DNA of 64,000 bases, from NCBI GenBank assembly GCA_026874595.1, contig CM049311.1:65203953-65267952 (forward strand). The letters are read 5' to 3'. Origin of the DNA: Sipunculus nudus (taxonomy: Eukaryota > Annelida > Sipuncula > Golfingiida > Sipunculidae). A program made the position numbers and the translations under genes. Below the pieces are notes generated by a model, which worked only from the letters and a program-made list of their open reading frames with translations, was not told where the DNA came from and made no database searches. Within the stretch, counting starts at the first letter, position 1; each line of letters begins with the position of its first letter. Shown in pieces: positions 50,201 through 62,112 of the stretch.

Positions 50201-50687
50201 AACTGGAGGGGTTACCTGCAAAGATTTTTGCACAGTGTTTGTCTGTTTGTCTGCCATGGGCAAAAATCGCTCATATACATGTAGTGGTTTGACTTTTCTG
50301 CCTAAAATTTTGCAGGTGTATACAACTTGGACAGCTTTCTGGATTTGTGGTAGGTGGCACAACCTACATACACATTTAGGCTGCAGACATCCATGCTAAT
50401 ATGCAACATACCTCACTCTATTTCCCCTTGCCACTCAATCCATGCCTCACTATCCGATTTTGGCAGATACATGTAGTCACTTGTCGGTTACCCGTATTCT
50501 AGTTTTAAAAGTCTACACATTTTTCTCTATTTTTGAGATATATAAATACAGACTAAATCTTGGCCTGTTGGTTAATCTGTTTGATGCTTCAGTTGAATGG
50601 GTATATACTACCATTCTGATGATAAAATTTCCTTTTGCGAATCTCTTCCCAGTCAGCTGAGCGTCATGACCCATGGGTCACTTGTTT
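47279..50687 (+). mobile_element. F1 element carrying nested F4 (composite copy 2)
   Basis: This is the same composite as 3055-7185, with fewer F4 units: F1 head hairpin at 47284, (GTCCGTCT)n, ~330-bp F1 units to 49340, F4 at 49341-50502, then the F1 tail with TGACCCATGGGTCA and CTTGTT. F4 sits at the same point in F1 in both copies. A poly-C run lies at about 48849. Confidence 0.85.
49341..50502 (+). mobile_element. F4 Helitron-like element, complete ends, nested in F1
   Basis: It begins TC after A with a near-perfect head hairpin (TATCCGCCAAAAC GAA GTTTTGCGGATA), then ACTATG and a CCGCGGCGG-rich stretch. Core units carry GGTGGCGCCACC (near 49653, 49801, 49936). The end has ATTTTGGCAGATA, a TAGTC...GGTTA hairpin and CTAG (50499-50502) followed by T. 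TC/CTAG ends, A-T target and the 3' hairpin are Helitron hallmarks. Confidence 0.85.
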
Positions 50688-53600
50688 CTTATTGGATGAA
50701 AAAAAGCTCAATCATCATATTGTACTCTTGTTAACAGGGAAACTTGGATTTCTGTTTTAGAGTTTCAACCTGTGTCTAAGTAATTTGAAAAAGATAGCCC
50801 ATTACTATCAGTGCTCTGGTAAACACCCTCTAATTTACCATTGCTGCTGTATTAAACTTAATATAAAAAGGTAATAAATGCAGTGATCCTATGTAATCTT
50901 CTTCAGTATGATTACTCGCTGCCGGAGGTGCTTCATTTGATCGACTGTCCTTTTAGTAATAGCAGCATGATTAAACCTAGCTAACCTCTGGGAAAAGACC
51001 ATTAGTTACTCAAATAAGGAACCAGTCATATTATTAATTGAATAAAAATACAAGAAAATTAACCTCGATGTTGTAAATACCATACTGCTAGAGGTTTAGC
51101 ATCTGTAATGTTTAACTCTTTTGATATGACAGATTTCAATGTGAAAGTTGTATTTCAGACCTGTCACATCAGAAGGTAAAACATTATGAATTATATAATA
51201 AATATAATAAGATAGATATGATGGTCCTGTCATTGTAATGCTCAGCAAACTTCACTGTATAAATAAACTCTAATCACCAGTTGATGACTTGTCTTAAGCA
51301 ACCTGTAACTTTTATACTTTCTTTAAACCATACATAGTGATCTGGTATTTATCAGGCTCAGATAGTCCTTTTGACAAGTGATGACCATTTGAATTTTGCT
51401 ATCATCTTCTGTAACTTTGATTTTTTCAGACAGGCACTGAATCAAATGTGAATAGAGAGGCTTAATATGAGATTAAAAGTTTCTTGAAAAGAGCTGATCA
51501 ACTTTTCTGTCATTTCTGTTCTTTTCCGTCCTGTGATGTAATGTCACTTTAAAATAATGGTATGTTTTTAAAATATAAGGTCTGTGCATGATTCACTCAT
51601 TGCAGATTATTTTTGGGTTTTTATAAAAAATTCTCCAGTGGGATTTCCACTTTGGAAAGGGCTTAAATGAAAGGTTCAGTGCTTCAGGGTTTTGATTGGT
51701 AATGATTTAATTGAATAAAAGTAGGAACATGTAGTTTAAACCCTACATTTCTGTCAAATTTATGTGATTCTTGGCTTACAATGGGCACATTTGAATGAAC
51801 TTAGGTAATTCCTGTTAAGAATTTTTGTTTTGTCACTGATGACCTGTGTAGTACAAGGCTGATGCTGGTATCATATTAACAGAAGACCTCACTTGCCTAC
51901 CCTGTCACTCCATCTCATATAGTCATGCAATAAGCAACCTGATGTCACAGTAAATATAGGGTAAATCCCCAGTTTTTCTCTGGCATTATAGACATTATTG
52001 ATCTGAGATAACCTGGTTCCAGCTCGGGCCAGTGGGTATTAATTTTAGGGATTGACTAACTGCATGTTACTCCCTATTACAGCTGACATGCCACTTGGGG
52101 TTAGACCAGCTGATAAATCAAATTAAAGCTTATTTTGACCAGGCTGCTTAATGTAGTAAAGAAACAGCCAGGTCTGCTGTATAGATCACAGATTTGACAT
52201 CTCTTTTCATTTATTCTGCAATAAAAAGCTACTCTGTATGTTCCTTATCATGGTTCCCAATAAACAAAGGTCTTCTTAATTTATCAGAGGCGTGATGCTG
52301 ATGGCATATAGAAGATGAAGTGAAAGCAGCATTCTTCATTACAGTGCCTGTATACAAGTTAATAGACTCAGCAAAAATCTGTTTGTAAATTGTGTTACAT
52401 CAGCAAGCAGCATTATTAAAAAATAAAGAAAAAATTGGTAATGTTTAAACTTTATGTTCAATAGTTGATAAAACAGTAAAAAAAAAAATATATATATATG
52501 TGCATAAAATTTTTTATGACTTCTGCCAAAAATATAATGTTTTGCAAAACTGTACAGGTAAAATGAAGAAGATATTGTATACCTTATCTCACAATATCAT
52601 GCATATTCAGATACTTCATTCACACACATAGGTGTAAACTAAGAATCAAACCAGTGTCCTTCAAAGGCTTGACATGGAACTTTTAAAAGTACTTGCCCAA
52701 CTAAAATCAGTATTCTTAGTTGTTAGTATACCCAGATTGTTGAGTATGAAGCAGGAATAGTGTAGTGGTTTCTGCATAACATTTTCTATAGAAAAATCCT
52801 TAAAAATTCTTAAAATTTTGGATATCCAGATAAAAGTAACTTAATTTTCTATCAGATATATAAGAAAGACTTGGCACAAAACAGCATACAGCTTTAAAAC
52901 TTGAACTTGTGCAATGAATAAGTTTCTCAACCCGGACACTACCATGATCTTTCAGTGTGATGTACAAGTTTGAATGAATTTACTCAGTCAATATTTTAGG
53001 TGTAATTCTATACAGCAGATTACATGGTAATATATATTGTCTATAAAATAATAGATAATTAATAATATGATTTTGTCAATTTTTTAAGTATCTTAACAAT
53101 TTCATGAAATAGTAAAGTTGTTTTAAAAGCATTCATCACCATGTACTGTTGGTTGATAACACTACTTTTTTCTGTTGTTTAGATAACCCATGATTCCTCA
53201 GGAGGGCAAATCCTTTTTTTCAATTTTGTTACATTTTCCCAAAAGGTCATATTGATCAGACTAAAATATTTTGCTCTATACCAATACCCAAACTAAATTG
53301 ATATCCCATCTTCATATCTAGTTGTGGACATAATTTCCTGTGCTAGTTTTGTGCCTGCATGTTCTGGTAATATCAAACTGAACTCCAAATGTAATTTAAA
53401 CCATTTTTAGCTTGAGATTATATCTAGGAAAATAGGTAATAGCTCAGCTCTGGAGTAACGTGTGACTGTATATGTTTGTAACAAACTGATCTGATGCATC
53501 ATGTATACATTGAAATGTCAAGGGTAAAATACATGAGGAAACTCCACTCTTATTCATACCCTGGATTTTTGTAGGATATGATTGAATGTGGTGGTCTTGC

Positions 53601-54323
53601 TTGTATAGGCCATGTTGTTTAATATGGTATGTCAAGGCTGGGCTCATCATTTTTACTGGGAATTCTTTTCAGATAACGTATTTTGCCCTTATGTAGATCT
53701 CCTTGTGGGATGGTAATTGTCTGCAATAAGTCTAGCTTTCTTTGGTCATATAGATGAAATAATAATTTGAAACTTTTGTGACATTTACTTTACACAGATT
53801 ATATATGTCAGTAAAAACCTCCTCCCAGAAAAGATGTGGAGAGATTATTTTTTTTACTTTGCTGATTATCTGTCTGCTTGTGTACAAAATATCCCAAATA
53901 TTGATAGATTTAAAAAAAAGGGTTTTTTTTTTAGAGGTGAGATTGTTATCCTTTTGTATATGTAAATTTGTTTGTTTTTATCATTTGTTCAGATTTACAC
54001 ATGGGTTTGACACAGCAGAATTGTGTGATGTGTACCTAAATTTGAAAATATATTGTTGAAAAAAGTTGTTCTGCACATATACTGTGTATTATATACAAGT
54101 ATATAAATTAAAGGAATATGTGAAAGTTCAGTGTTGAATGTGAAATTTGCAGGACTAGGATTTGATTGGCTGTGTGTTCCATTGTATTCCCTTCCCATCT
54201 ATATGTAATACAACAAATCAGCATGGCTGCATTATTGTATGATCAAGAATCATGTAATATATATAAACTAAATAATGGTGTAATACATAAACTCAATTGT
54301 GGTGCTACTTGGTTTCTCTTCAG
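50688..54323. other. DENND5 intron, single-copy-looking
   Basis: The longest stretch without recognised repeats in the window. No exon or RNA gene was supported. It ends in TTTCTCTTCAG at 54323. Confidence 0.5.
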
Positions 54324-54508
54324 ATTGTCAGCGGTTGATGCTGGTGGCTGAAGGAATTACGTCGTTAATGTTTCCTTTCACCTGGCAGCACGTATATGTG
54401 CCGATCTTGCCAGCCTCTCTTCTTCATTTTCTTGATGCTCCAGTGCCCTACATCATGGGCCTTCATCACACCGCAGATGGACAGAAGCTCAAGGAGCATT
54501 GTGGACAG
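54324..54508 (+). CDS. DENND5: DENND5-like exon C (cDENN to dDENN)
   Basis: It joins exon B in phase (G+AT, Asp) and reads [20 protein letters not shown] then [40 protein letters not shown]. This is the most conserved stretch of DENND5 and of DENN proteins in general; [18 protein letters not shown] is shared with human DENND5A (recalled). It forms the core of the cDENN fold that contacts the Rab. It starts after TTTCTCTTCAG and ends CAG|GTATCA in phase 0. The 61 whole codons are free of stops, and the conservation says the protein is under constraint. Confidence 0.95.
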
Positions 54509-55118
54509 GTATCAACTCATTCAAATTGTTATTGTCCCATTTATCAGCTGCAAATGCAGGCTTTACCCATTCATCATGTATCCAATTTCATAATGTGATC
54601 ACTGGTAATATTGATATCAATCAAATGTGTCCGAACATTTCTAGATAACATACACACTCACACAAAACATGTACAATTGTGCCTCCTCTTTATTAGTGAT
54701 TTCCACTATGTCAATTGAGCAGTACATGTTAAATGTGTAGTAACTTTATATTTCCATTTCAATTATTATATATGTTAACATGCAGATTTCATGTAGATTG
54801 ATATGCAAAGTTTCTGAAATGTCAGGTTTGCAATATCTCTTAATTTTAAAGCCCCAATTTGTTTTTATTTATAGATAAACAATTGTCAAAAGATATATTG
54901 CAGTTGTTGGGGTAGGATATTTATAAATATGCAGATACAAACTCTTCTTATTGCCTTGAGAAGACAAAAAAAAGAAATAATGTACCACAACAAATATGTA
55001 TCTTTTAATTTTTGATCACAGGGCAGCATCTATGCATTGTTTAAGTCCAATATGATTTGTTGACATTTAATATTACTCGAGGGAGAAACTTTTAAAAGTT
55101 TGCATTATTTTTAAGTAC
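54509..55118 (+). other. Intron between exons C and D, 5' part
   Basis: AT-rich with no feature of note; it leads into the splice-site repeat array. Confidence 0.6.
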
Positions 55119-55422
55119 CAGACATTGAATATCATCCATTAACAGTAAACATGCGTTGTTTCAGGGTGCCCTATGCTTTCAGACATTAAATATCATCCAT
55201 TAACACTATACATTCGTTGTTTCAGGGTACAGTGTGCTTTCATACATTGAATATCAGCCATTTACACAATGCACATGCGTTGTTTCAGGGTACGGTGTGC
55301 TTTCAGGAATATCAGCCATTACCACCATTAACATGCGTTGCTTCAGGGTACGATGTGCTTTCATACATTGAATATCAGCCATTCACACCATACATACATT
55401 GTTTCAGGGTACTGTGTGCTTT
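55119..55422 (+). repeat. Tandem ~61-bp repeat containing duplicated 3' splice sites
   Basis: Five units are present. Four decoys place TTGTTTCAG (or TTGCTTCAG) and GGTNC..TGTGCTTT-like exon text at exon-start positions 55165, 55226, 55289 and 55347; the fifth is the real acceptor at 55408. Spacings are 61, 63, 58 and 61, total 243. Each unit includes CATACATTGAATATCAGCCA-like text, the pyrimidine tract, AG and the first ~15 bases of the exon. See the matching finding. Confidence 0.9.
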
Positions 55423-56191
55423 GTGAACATAGATGAAGGTTCTGTAGAGACTCCGGAGGACATCCCCGTATTACCATACAAAGAGGAACTCCACCTGGAC
55501 CTGATACAGCAGCTGAAGCGGACAGGTGATCCAAGTGACAAATCACGGCTATCCCAGGACACACTATACCAGCTAAAACGTATATCCACAGCCAGTACAG
55601 ACTCAGGGATGAGCAGCGGGGGTGCTTCCACCTCCAGCTCTATGTGCAATATATCCAGCAAACTCGAGGTGCTCCAACAGCAAAGTGAGGCATTGGCTAA
55701 AATTGCTGCGATCGCCAAGAAAACAGGCGTGATCAGTTCACTAGAGGATATAAGCAGCAGCTTCTTGGAGGAGAATACTAGTCAAGGTCTCCGCGGAGCA
55801 CAGTATGATCACGATACTCAAGAACTGCTTGTTGGTTTAACAATCCGGGAGGTTTTCTTGCATTATATCCTCCAGATTTTCAGCAATTATGAATCATTCG
55901 TTATCATGCCCAATCAGGATATGGAGACGTGGATCTCAAATCGAGAATCAATGCAGACTTTTGACAAGGCAGCGTTTTTGGGTGACCACCCGGAGGCTCA
56001 TTTGCCTTTCTTGGCTGCATTTATTGAGACTCAAATGTTCACTACATACATAGACAATAAAATTGTATCACAATGGGAAGACTGTGACCCAAACCTCAAG
56101 CTGTTTGAGGCACGCCTGAAAAAGTTTCAGGAACACTCAGACGGGATGGCTAGTGTCCGCTTCTCTAAAACTTATGGTGCTATGGAATCAA
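55408..56191 (+). CDS. DENND5: DENND5-like exon D (dDENN and linker)
   Basis: It starts in phase 0 with GTVCFVNIDEGSVETPEDIP, matching the LCFVDVDN..ELPEDLP segment of human DENND5A (recalled). A Ser/Thr-rich linker follows (ISTASTDSGMSSGGASTSSS, about residues 62-81 of the exon), longer and less conserved than in vertebrates. The dDENN part then includes LTIREVFLHYILQIFSNYES, NRESMQTFDKAAFLGDHPE and LPFLAAFIETQMFTTYIDNK, close to the family's [23 protein letters not shown]. The donor is A|GTAAGT in phase 1. The exon has 261 codons plus one base. This exon's own 5' edge is repeated four times upstream. Confidence 0.93.
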
Positions 56192-56853
56192 GTAAGTTTT
56201 AGGCAGTTCTTATTGATGCATGCACCTTTATAAAGTTTTAAAAGGACAAACTTTTGCAGCATTCATTCACAGTGGAACCTGCCCAAGAGAGAGCTCCAAC
56301 TACAGACAATATAACTAAAAAAAAAATTCACACAGGACATTCCTCCAGAAAATTGGCAAAATAACAGCTACTGAAAATCATAAAGTTTCACTCCAGCTAT
56401 TGAAATTATGCCCATTGGAATTGTAAAGAAATTAATTTATATATTTGGAAGAGACCATTTTCACATTAAATCAAATTTCAAATAATTTAAGAATGTATGT
56501 TACTTAAGAATTATGGACCAAACTATTAGTATTACACGAAAGAACAAGAGATAAAATAAAATGGTCCAAATAAGTACCAAGGTACATAACAACTGTGAAA
56601 GTTAGTATATACCTTCTTTTAGGATATATATGTCTGTGTGTATACAGGGAAGCACTCACAACCTTATCATCTTTAGGAAAAATAACAAAAATTAATGGCA
56701 ATATATTGGTCATGTCAGACCTTGTGCTGATCAGCCTTTATTACCAGATGGTTGCTAGTTAATATCCATCTTATATATGTAACAGTCAAAACAGCTGTAG
56801 TTTCCAAAGTTTATATAAATTCTTATTCTTACTTTTAAAATATTTCTTTTCAG
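56192..56853 (+). other. Intron between exons D and E
   Basis: 662 bp, GTAAGT to TTTCTTTTCAG. No repeat or other feature was recognised. Confidence 0.75.
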
Positions 56854-57004
56854 TATCAATGGTAGAAAAGAGGAACAATATGGTTGACCATGTAGCAACT
56901 GGTCCACATGAGTTGCCAGGTTTGGAAACGCCTAAATCACAGTCCCCAGGTGTTTTCCCGACGTTCAGCGCTGATGTTCTGAACCAGGAGCCAGTATCCA
57001 CCAA
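56854..57004 (+). CDS. DENND5: DENND5-like exon E (region before RUN1)
   Basis: It joins exon D in phase (A+TA, Ile) and reads SMVEKRNNMVDHVATGPHEL then GVFPTFSADVLNQEPVST. It matches the stretch of human DENND5A (recalled) around LAKIDHTAIHPHLLD and FFPKLQSDVLSTGPASNK, which lies between dDENN and the first RUN domain. It ends with AA before GTAAGT (phase 2), so the next exon supplies the third base. In vertebrates the next exon opens with WTKRNAPAQWRRK; no such text was found before the window ends, so the RUN/PLAT/RUN half is probably to the right. Confidence 0.88.
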
Positions 57005-57242
57005 GTAAGTACCTGTATAGGCCTTTATGTACAGTAGACTGCTGAGCCAGTAGCTGCAGTCATAGCAGCATTTGTAGCAGCTCTCAGAAGCTTGGGTAAG
57101 GCTGGAATATTTGTACATATGTTTTGCAATGGAATTGGTCAATCATTGGAAAATCCACTCCCATTTGTATATATGTATTATGATGTGAATATCAGGGTGT
57201 ATATGCGATGGCAGTTACTTATGGTATGACAGAAGTTTGGTT

Positions 57243-57246
<4 letters not shown>

Positions 57247-57292
<46 letters not shown>
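57247..57292 (+). repeat. (TA)n microsatellite
   Basis: A pure alternating run of about 46 bases in the DENND5 intron. Confidence 0.9.
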
Positions 57293-57296
<4 letters not shown>

Positions 57297-57719
57297 TATA
57301 TATGTCAAGTGAATTTTTTCATTTAGAACTGAATGTAAGATAAGCAGTGAATGTGAGTTTTGTCCAACCACTTCCGTGTGCAAATGATAAATTTGGTTTC
57401 GCTGCAGCTCCAGATTACCCTGTCATTTCTTCAGAAATGTTTTTATGCTATAAAATCCAAAGATAATGAGCCCTGAATGGTCACAAAGAATGTTTAATGT
57501 TGACTTTTTTAGCAATAATATATAGCAGTACTTCATATAATTCTCATCACCACCTGCCAGTCATTCAGGAAAAGTAAGAGCAGTGGAGATATTTTTACAA
57601 TAAAACTTCCTGGTATTATCAGAACGGTATGGATGAATTACACAGATTTATGATAACTTTGAAACTACTGTGTACATCAGTATTAATGCAAACTAGTTTT
57701 GTGTATTCAAGAAAAAAAC

Positions 57720-59430
57720 TCGACGACCATAGGTCAAGCACTTGCCAGAAGTTGAAATGACAGACAGACAGAACGAACTGTTTGTTTTCTTTAAATTGAG
57801 TGACTTTCAGGGTTTAAAGTTGGGCCGGTTGAATGACATATATCACACAAAAGAACATGAAAGCAGACATAGCTGACAACAGCTAACAAACCGACAGAAA
57901 TACTGACACATCTGAGATAACAGATGACAAGATTATCGTATGGGAAGGTATTTAGAAACAAAATGAATGATAGTTTATGCAGATAAGGTTCACAGTTTTG
58001 GAGGTATGGCCAAAAAATGATATGTTGTAGTGGTTCAAGTACAGCACCTGCATAGTGGCCATATCCAGAAAATTGAAAATATGTTTTGAGATATAAAGCG
58101 TTTGGCAAAAGATGTCCCAGTATCAAAATGATTCCTGCAAAACTGTGGTCTGTACAATGCTGTATGTAAGACACAAGTACCAGCAAGTAGGCAAAATTGA
58201 GGACACCTGGCAAACAGACAGACATACTGACAAAGTGACACAAGATTGAGACCAGATGACTAAAAAAGGACATGAAGAAGACCCATAGGAAGAAAATACC
58301 TTATAGTTTCTGTAATTGAGGTTTATAGTTTTGGAGATATGGCTAAAACATGATATGTTATAGTAGTTCCAGTGCAGCGCTCCCTAGTGACCATATCCAG
58401 AAAATGCAAAATGCATTTTGAGATATATGTGTAAGACATAAGCTTTACCAGTTTCAAAAGGATTCCTTCAAAACTGTGGCCTGTTGAATGCTATATGTGA
58501 GACACATGAACCAGCAAGCAGGCAAATTTAAGGACAACTGACAGACAGACATACTGACAAAGTGACACAAGATTGAGACCAGATGACTTACTTGAGTTAT
58601 GGAGAAGACACATAGGATGAAATTAAGCTATACTTTCTTATTGACATTTATAGTTTTGGAGATATGGCCAAAAATTTATATGTTGGGGAGGTTTCAGTGC
58701 AGCTCCCCTGGGCCTAGCAGCTATATCCGGAAAATGAAGAATCTGTTTGGAGATGTTAGTGTTAGATATAAGATATATCAGTTTCAAGATGATTCCTGCA
58801 TACTTTTGGACTCTAGGCTATCACTGGGTAATATTTCAAAATATCTTGTTTGACAAGATATTGTACGAGGTATTGCAAGACTTGTAAGATAATCAAATAA
58901 CCCTACTTGTATGCTACCTGATGCCAAAAACTAGACCTCTGTAGCTTTAAAATTGACAAAGTTAAAAAAAATCAGGCCCTTTTTTTCGAATTTCATGACT
59001 TTTTCAAAAAAATGCATCACCATGGTTACAGCAGTTTCAAGACATTTACACGTCAGAAGAAAAGGCCTTGGAATGGCAAAGAAAATAAACTATGAATGAA
59101 GTGGATATAACCATTTGTTACAAAATTATGACGAGAAAAAACTTTCAATATTTTTTTATGATCCTGAGCTTGACCTTTTCTTCATATTGGCAAAAACCAT
59201 AAGCTTTCGGGACTTTTAGTTTTCTATCAACTAAGTCAGTTTGATAGTAATTGCTGCAAAAACTGTGCATTTTAGACTGGAGACAGACAGATAAACAAAC
59301 ATCGTTATAAACAAACAGACATACCTATACATATCCTATCCTCCACAAAATTTCAACATCTGTTGGATTACTTTTTGCATAATATTGCTTATAGCCAGAT
59401 TAATTACCAGGGGCAAAGAAGAATACCTCT
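57720..59430 (-). mobile_element. Pearl-like tandem element in reverse orientation
   Basis: Three ~329-bp units (phrase TAGTTTTGGAGATATGGC near 58000, 58325, 58653) alternate with GACAGACAGACATACTGACA runs, the complement of the (GTCT)n seen in forward elements. At about 59408-59450 an inverted ATACCTC / GAGGTAT pair could be its head hairpin. Exact ends are not clear. Confidence 0.6.
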
Positions 59431-60640
59431 CACTACCTTGTGGAGGTATAAAAGTGAAATTTTTTTTGGCATTGAGCACCAGATATTGCTTTGAATCACT
59501 TGGGATATTCCAATATAACAATACTAACCTTGTTTCAAAGTAAAGTGTGATAACCAGCCACAGAATAATGTTGTAGTTACTGTATAATGAGGACATGGTA
59601 TTTTGCAACAAAGTCATACATTTAGTATTCATATACATTTTAGTTTTATCATATTTTTCCTCACTGTAACTGTGTCCTCCGGAAGAATACATTAAGGGTA
59701 GATGTGCGTTTCTTTTTAAAAATCTACTGTAAGCTTTTACAATTCAGATATACATAAATGTTCAAACTGCAAAGTTTTAATTAGAGTATTGATGGCATAA
59801 ACTTGCACATTATTTACACAGTCATCTGCTGAGCTGCGTTGGCCTAAGGCCACTTACAATAATTAACTTCAATGGGATTTCACACTTTTATGCCTGATTG
59901 CCTATCCTCATACACCTAATTGTTATTTGGCTTCATCTGTGGTGTATTCATCAATATAGGTCTTGGTTGATTGCTATGTATTGACTATGAGACCCACCAG
60001 CCAAGGAATTTGCTTCAGCTACTGTGGACTTCACCATAAGTAGCCATGGCTGGACTTTCCCTATTGAATACACCAGTTCAATACATTCTTTGAACAAGTG
60101 TTCTCAAAGAAAATCAGTGCATGTACTTGGGGTCAACCACTGGGGAGTTTACTGCCACCTACATAACTGTACATTCCCCAGATATAACCATTCCAGAGCT
60201 GCAAAGTGCTAATGAAATCTTAGAAGTACTTGCAACAGACATCCCTTTCCAGTAAGCCTGCTGTATTCTGTACTATGGACTTTATGTGGCAACCTCCAGG
60301 GTATTATTATTTACCATAAACTGTGCACCATGGACCCTCTGTTATGATCAACCGTTATGAACTCTGGAGTTACAGTGTTATTCTACTCTTAATACATTCC
60401 CATACTATCCTGTACTAATATCATTTGTGTCCCATGGTTAATTTTGTAATTATTGTATAGTAAAGACAGGGTGCATTGTACCATACTACTTTACAAGTTC
60501 AGAGGTTTTTTGTAATATAGACTGTGTGGATCTGTGTACCTAATTACCAGGATTGTTCAAAAGTTCAGAGGTATACTACACCCTAAGATTTCTTTAAAAG
60601 TCCAGAGTTATGCTTTTCTATGAAGTTGCTTTATAAATCC
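59431..60640. other. Intron sequence, no recognised feature
   Basis: No exon, RNA gene or strong repeat was seen. Confidence 0.45.
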
Positions 60641-60644
60641 AGAG

Positions 60645-61070
60645 ATACCCTGCTCCATTGTCTCTTTACATGTCCCAGAGATCCCTAATCTTTGAACTTT
60701 TTAACAAGTCCCAGAGATTCTCTGCCCAGTCGACTCTTTGCGTGTCCCAGAGAACCCTACCCCATGAACTCTTTACAAGTCTCAGAGATACCCTGGCTCT
60801 TTACGAGTCCGGGAGATACCCTGCTCAATGGACTCTTTACAAGTCTCAGAGATACCCTGCCCCATGAACTCTTTACAAGTCCCAGAGATACCCTGCCGCA
60901 TGAACTCTTTACAAGTCTCAGAGATACCCTGCCCCATGAACTCTTTACAAGTCCCAGAGATTCCCTGCCCCATGGAATCTTTATGAGTCCCAGAGATACC
61001 CTGCCCCATGACTCTTTACAAGTCCCAGAGATACCTTGCTCCCAATGACTCTTTACAAGTCAAGATATAC
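60645..61070 (+). repeat. ~36-bp minisatellite (array 1)
   Basis: About eleven units built on CTCTTTACAAGTCCCAGAGA plus TACCCTGCCCCATGAA. The 36-bp period keeps reading frames open (a peptide such as LFTSPRDTLPHE repeats), but no splice or start context supports a protein. Confidence 0.88.
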
Positions 61071-62112
61071 TGTGGTTGCCTTTATATCGGGAGGGCTGAA
61101 TTTTCACGGTTTATGTATTTTTTAAAGTTTCATGGGGTTACTTTTTTGCACTTTATCATTAGTCTAGTAGTATATTTTATTTATCAAATATGAAACTATA
61201 AAATGTTTTGACCAAATAATATCATAAACTGCTGATTTCACTATTATATACTATTTCTCTGTCCGGATATCGCATGTTCGAACAGTCACTGACGGCTGAG
61301 CTGACTCATGCAGGAAGCATTGACCCTACTGGCTGTAATGAGTTCAGGGCCAAGTCTCAATCAAAACAACTCACATGTCAGTAAAGGTGTGAGAAACCAA
61401 CCTGTGACTACACAACTGTGTAATAAGTTTAGGGAAACTGTCTTGATAAGGGTATCAAACATAGTTTGGGGCGTCATTGGATTTCGGTTGTGACATCAGC
61501 ATTAGTCCTTTATACAGATGGCTCTATCCTAGCAGTTATGTTCACAACTTTATGAGCACATTTTATTCATTAACAATAACTGAATATGGCACAATGTGAA
61601 AGAGCACCCACTATTAAATATTCAGCACCACTGGATGTCATATAGCTTTGCACACATACACTTCAAATATATCTGATAGGGGTCACTAATTGTAATACAG
61701 GTGAAACAAAATGAGAAAAATGTACACGCATGTATTTTTTTCACTGCTTACATATTTTTAAATATTACTGGCAGGCGTGCATTGACACTTTCCAGTCATG
61801 TGCTGGGCGGCAGGAAAAAAGTAAAAAGGTCACGGTTTTCACATCAAGACAAAATGATACTATAATAAATTGGACCCGTTATTCTACCTGAATCACTTTA
61901 ATTAAGTAAATACACCAGGCTCAGTGGACACCACTACATGGCTGAAGATTAATCACAGGTGTCGCCACCTATAGGCAGTTTCTGAAGTTTATGCTCATGG
62001 CCTGGTATGCATTCAAAACTGCGTGGATTTAATTTTGCAGTCACATGGCAACGGTGAATAACGCTAATTTGAAACCACCGCAAATAAGAAGACAACCACA
62101 GTACTGCCCCAT
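61071..62112. other. Intron sequence between two related minisatellites
   Basis: An isolated CAGGTGTCGCCACCT at about 61957 recalls the Helitron palindrome. Nothing else was recognised. Confidence 0.45.

Noticed and set aside
3060-50687. Tandem repeated units considered as a CRISPR-like array.
   Set aside because: Units are 150-340 bp with no short repeat/spacer alternation, no cas-like genes, and the genome is eukaryotic.
57791-58273. 160-residue antisense open frame rich in hydrophobic residues.
   Set aside because: It lies across tandem repeat units, has no conserved domain and no splice signals at its edges.
60692-61048. 118-residue open frame with repeated LFTSPRDTLPHE-like units.
   Set aside because: It is a 36-bp minisatellite whose period is divisible by three; no start, splice or conservation supports a protein.
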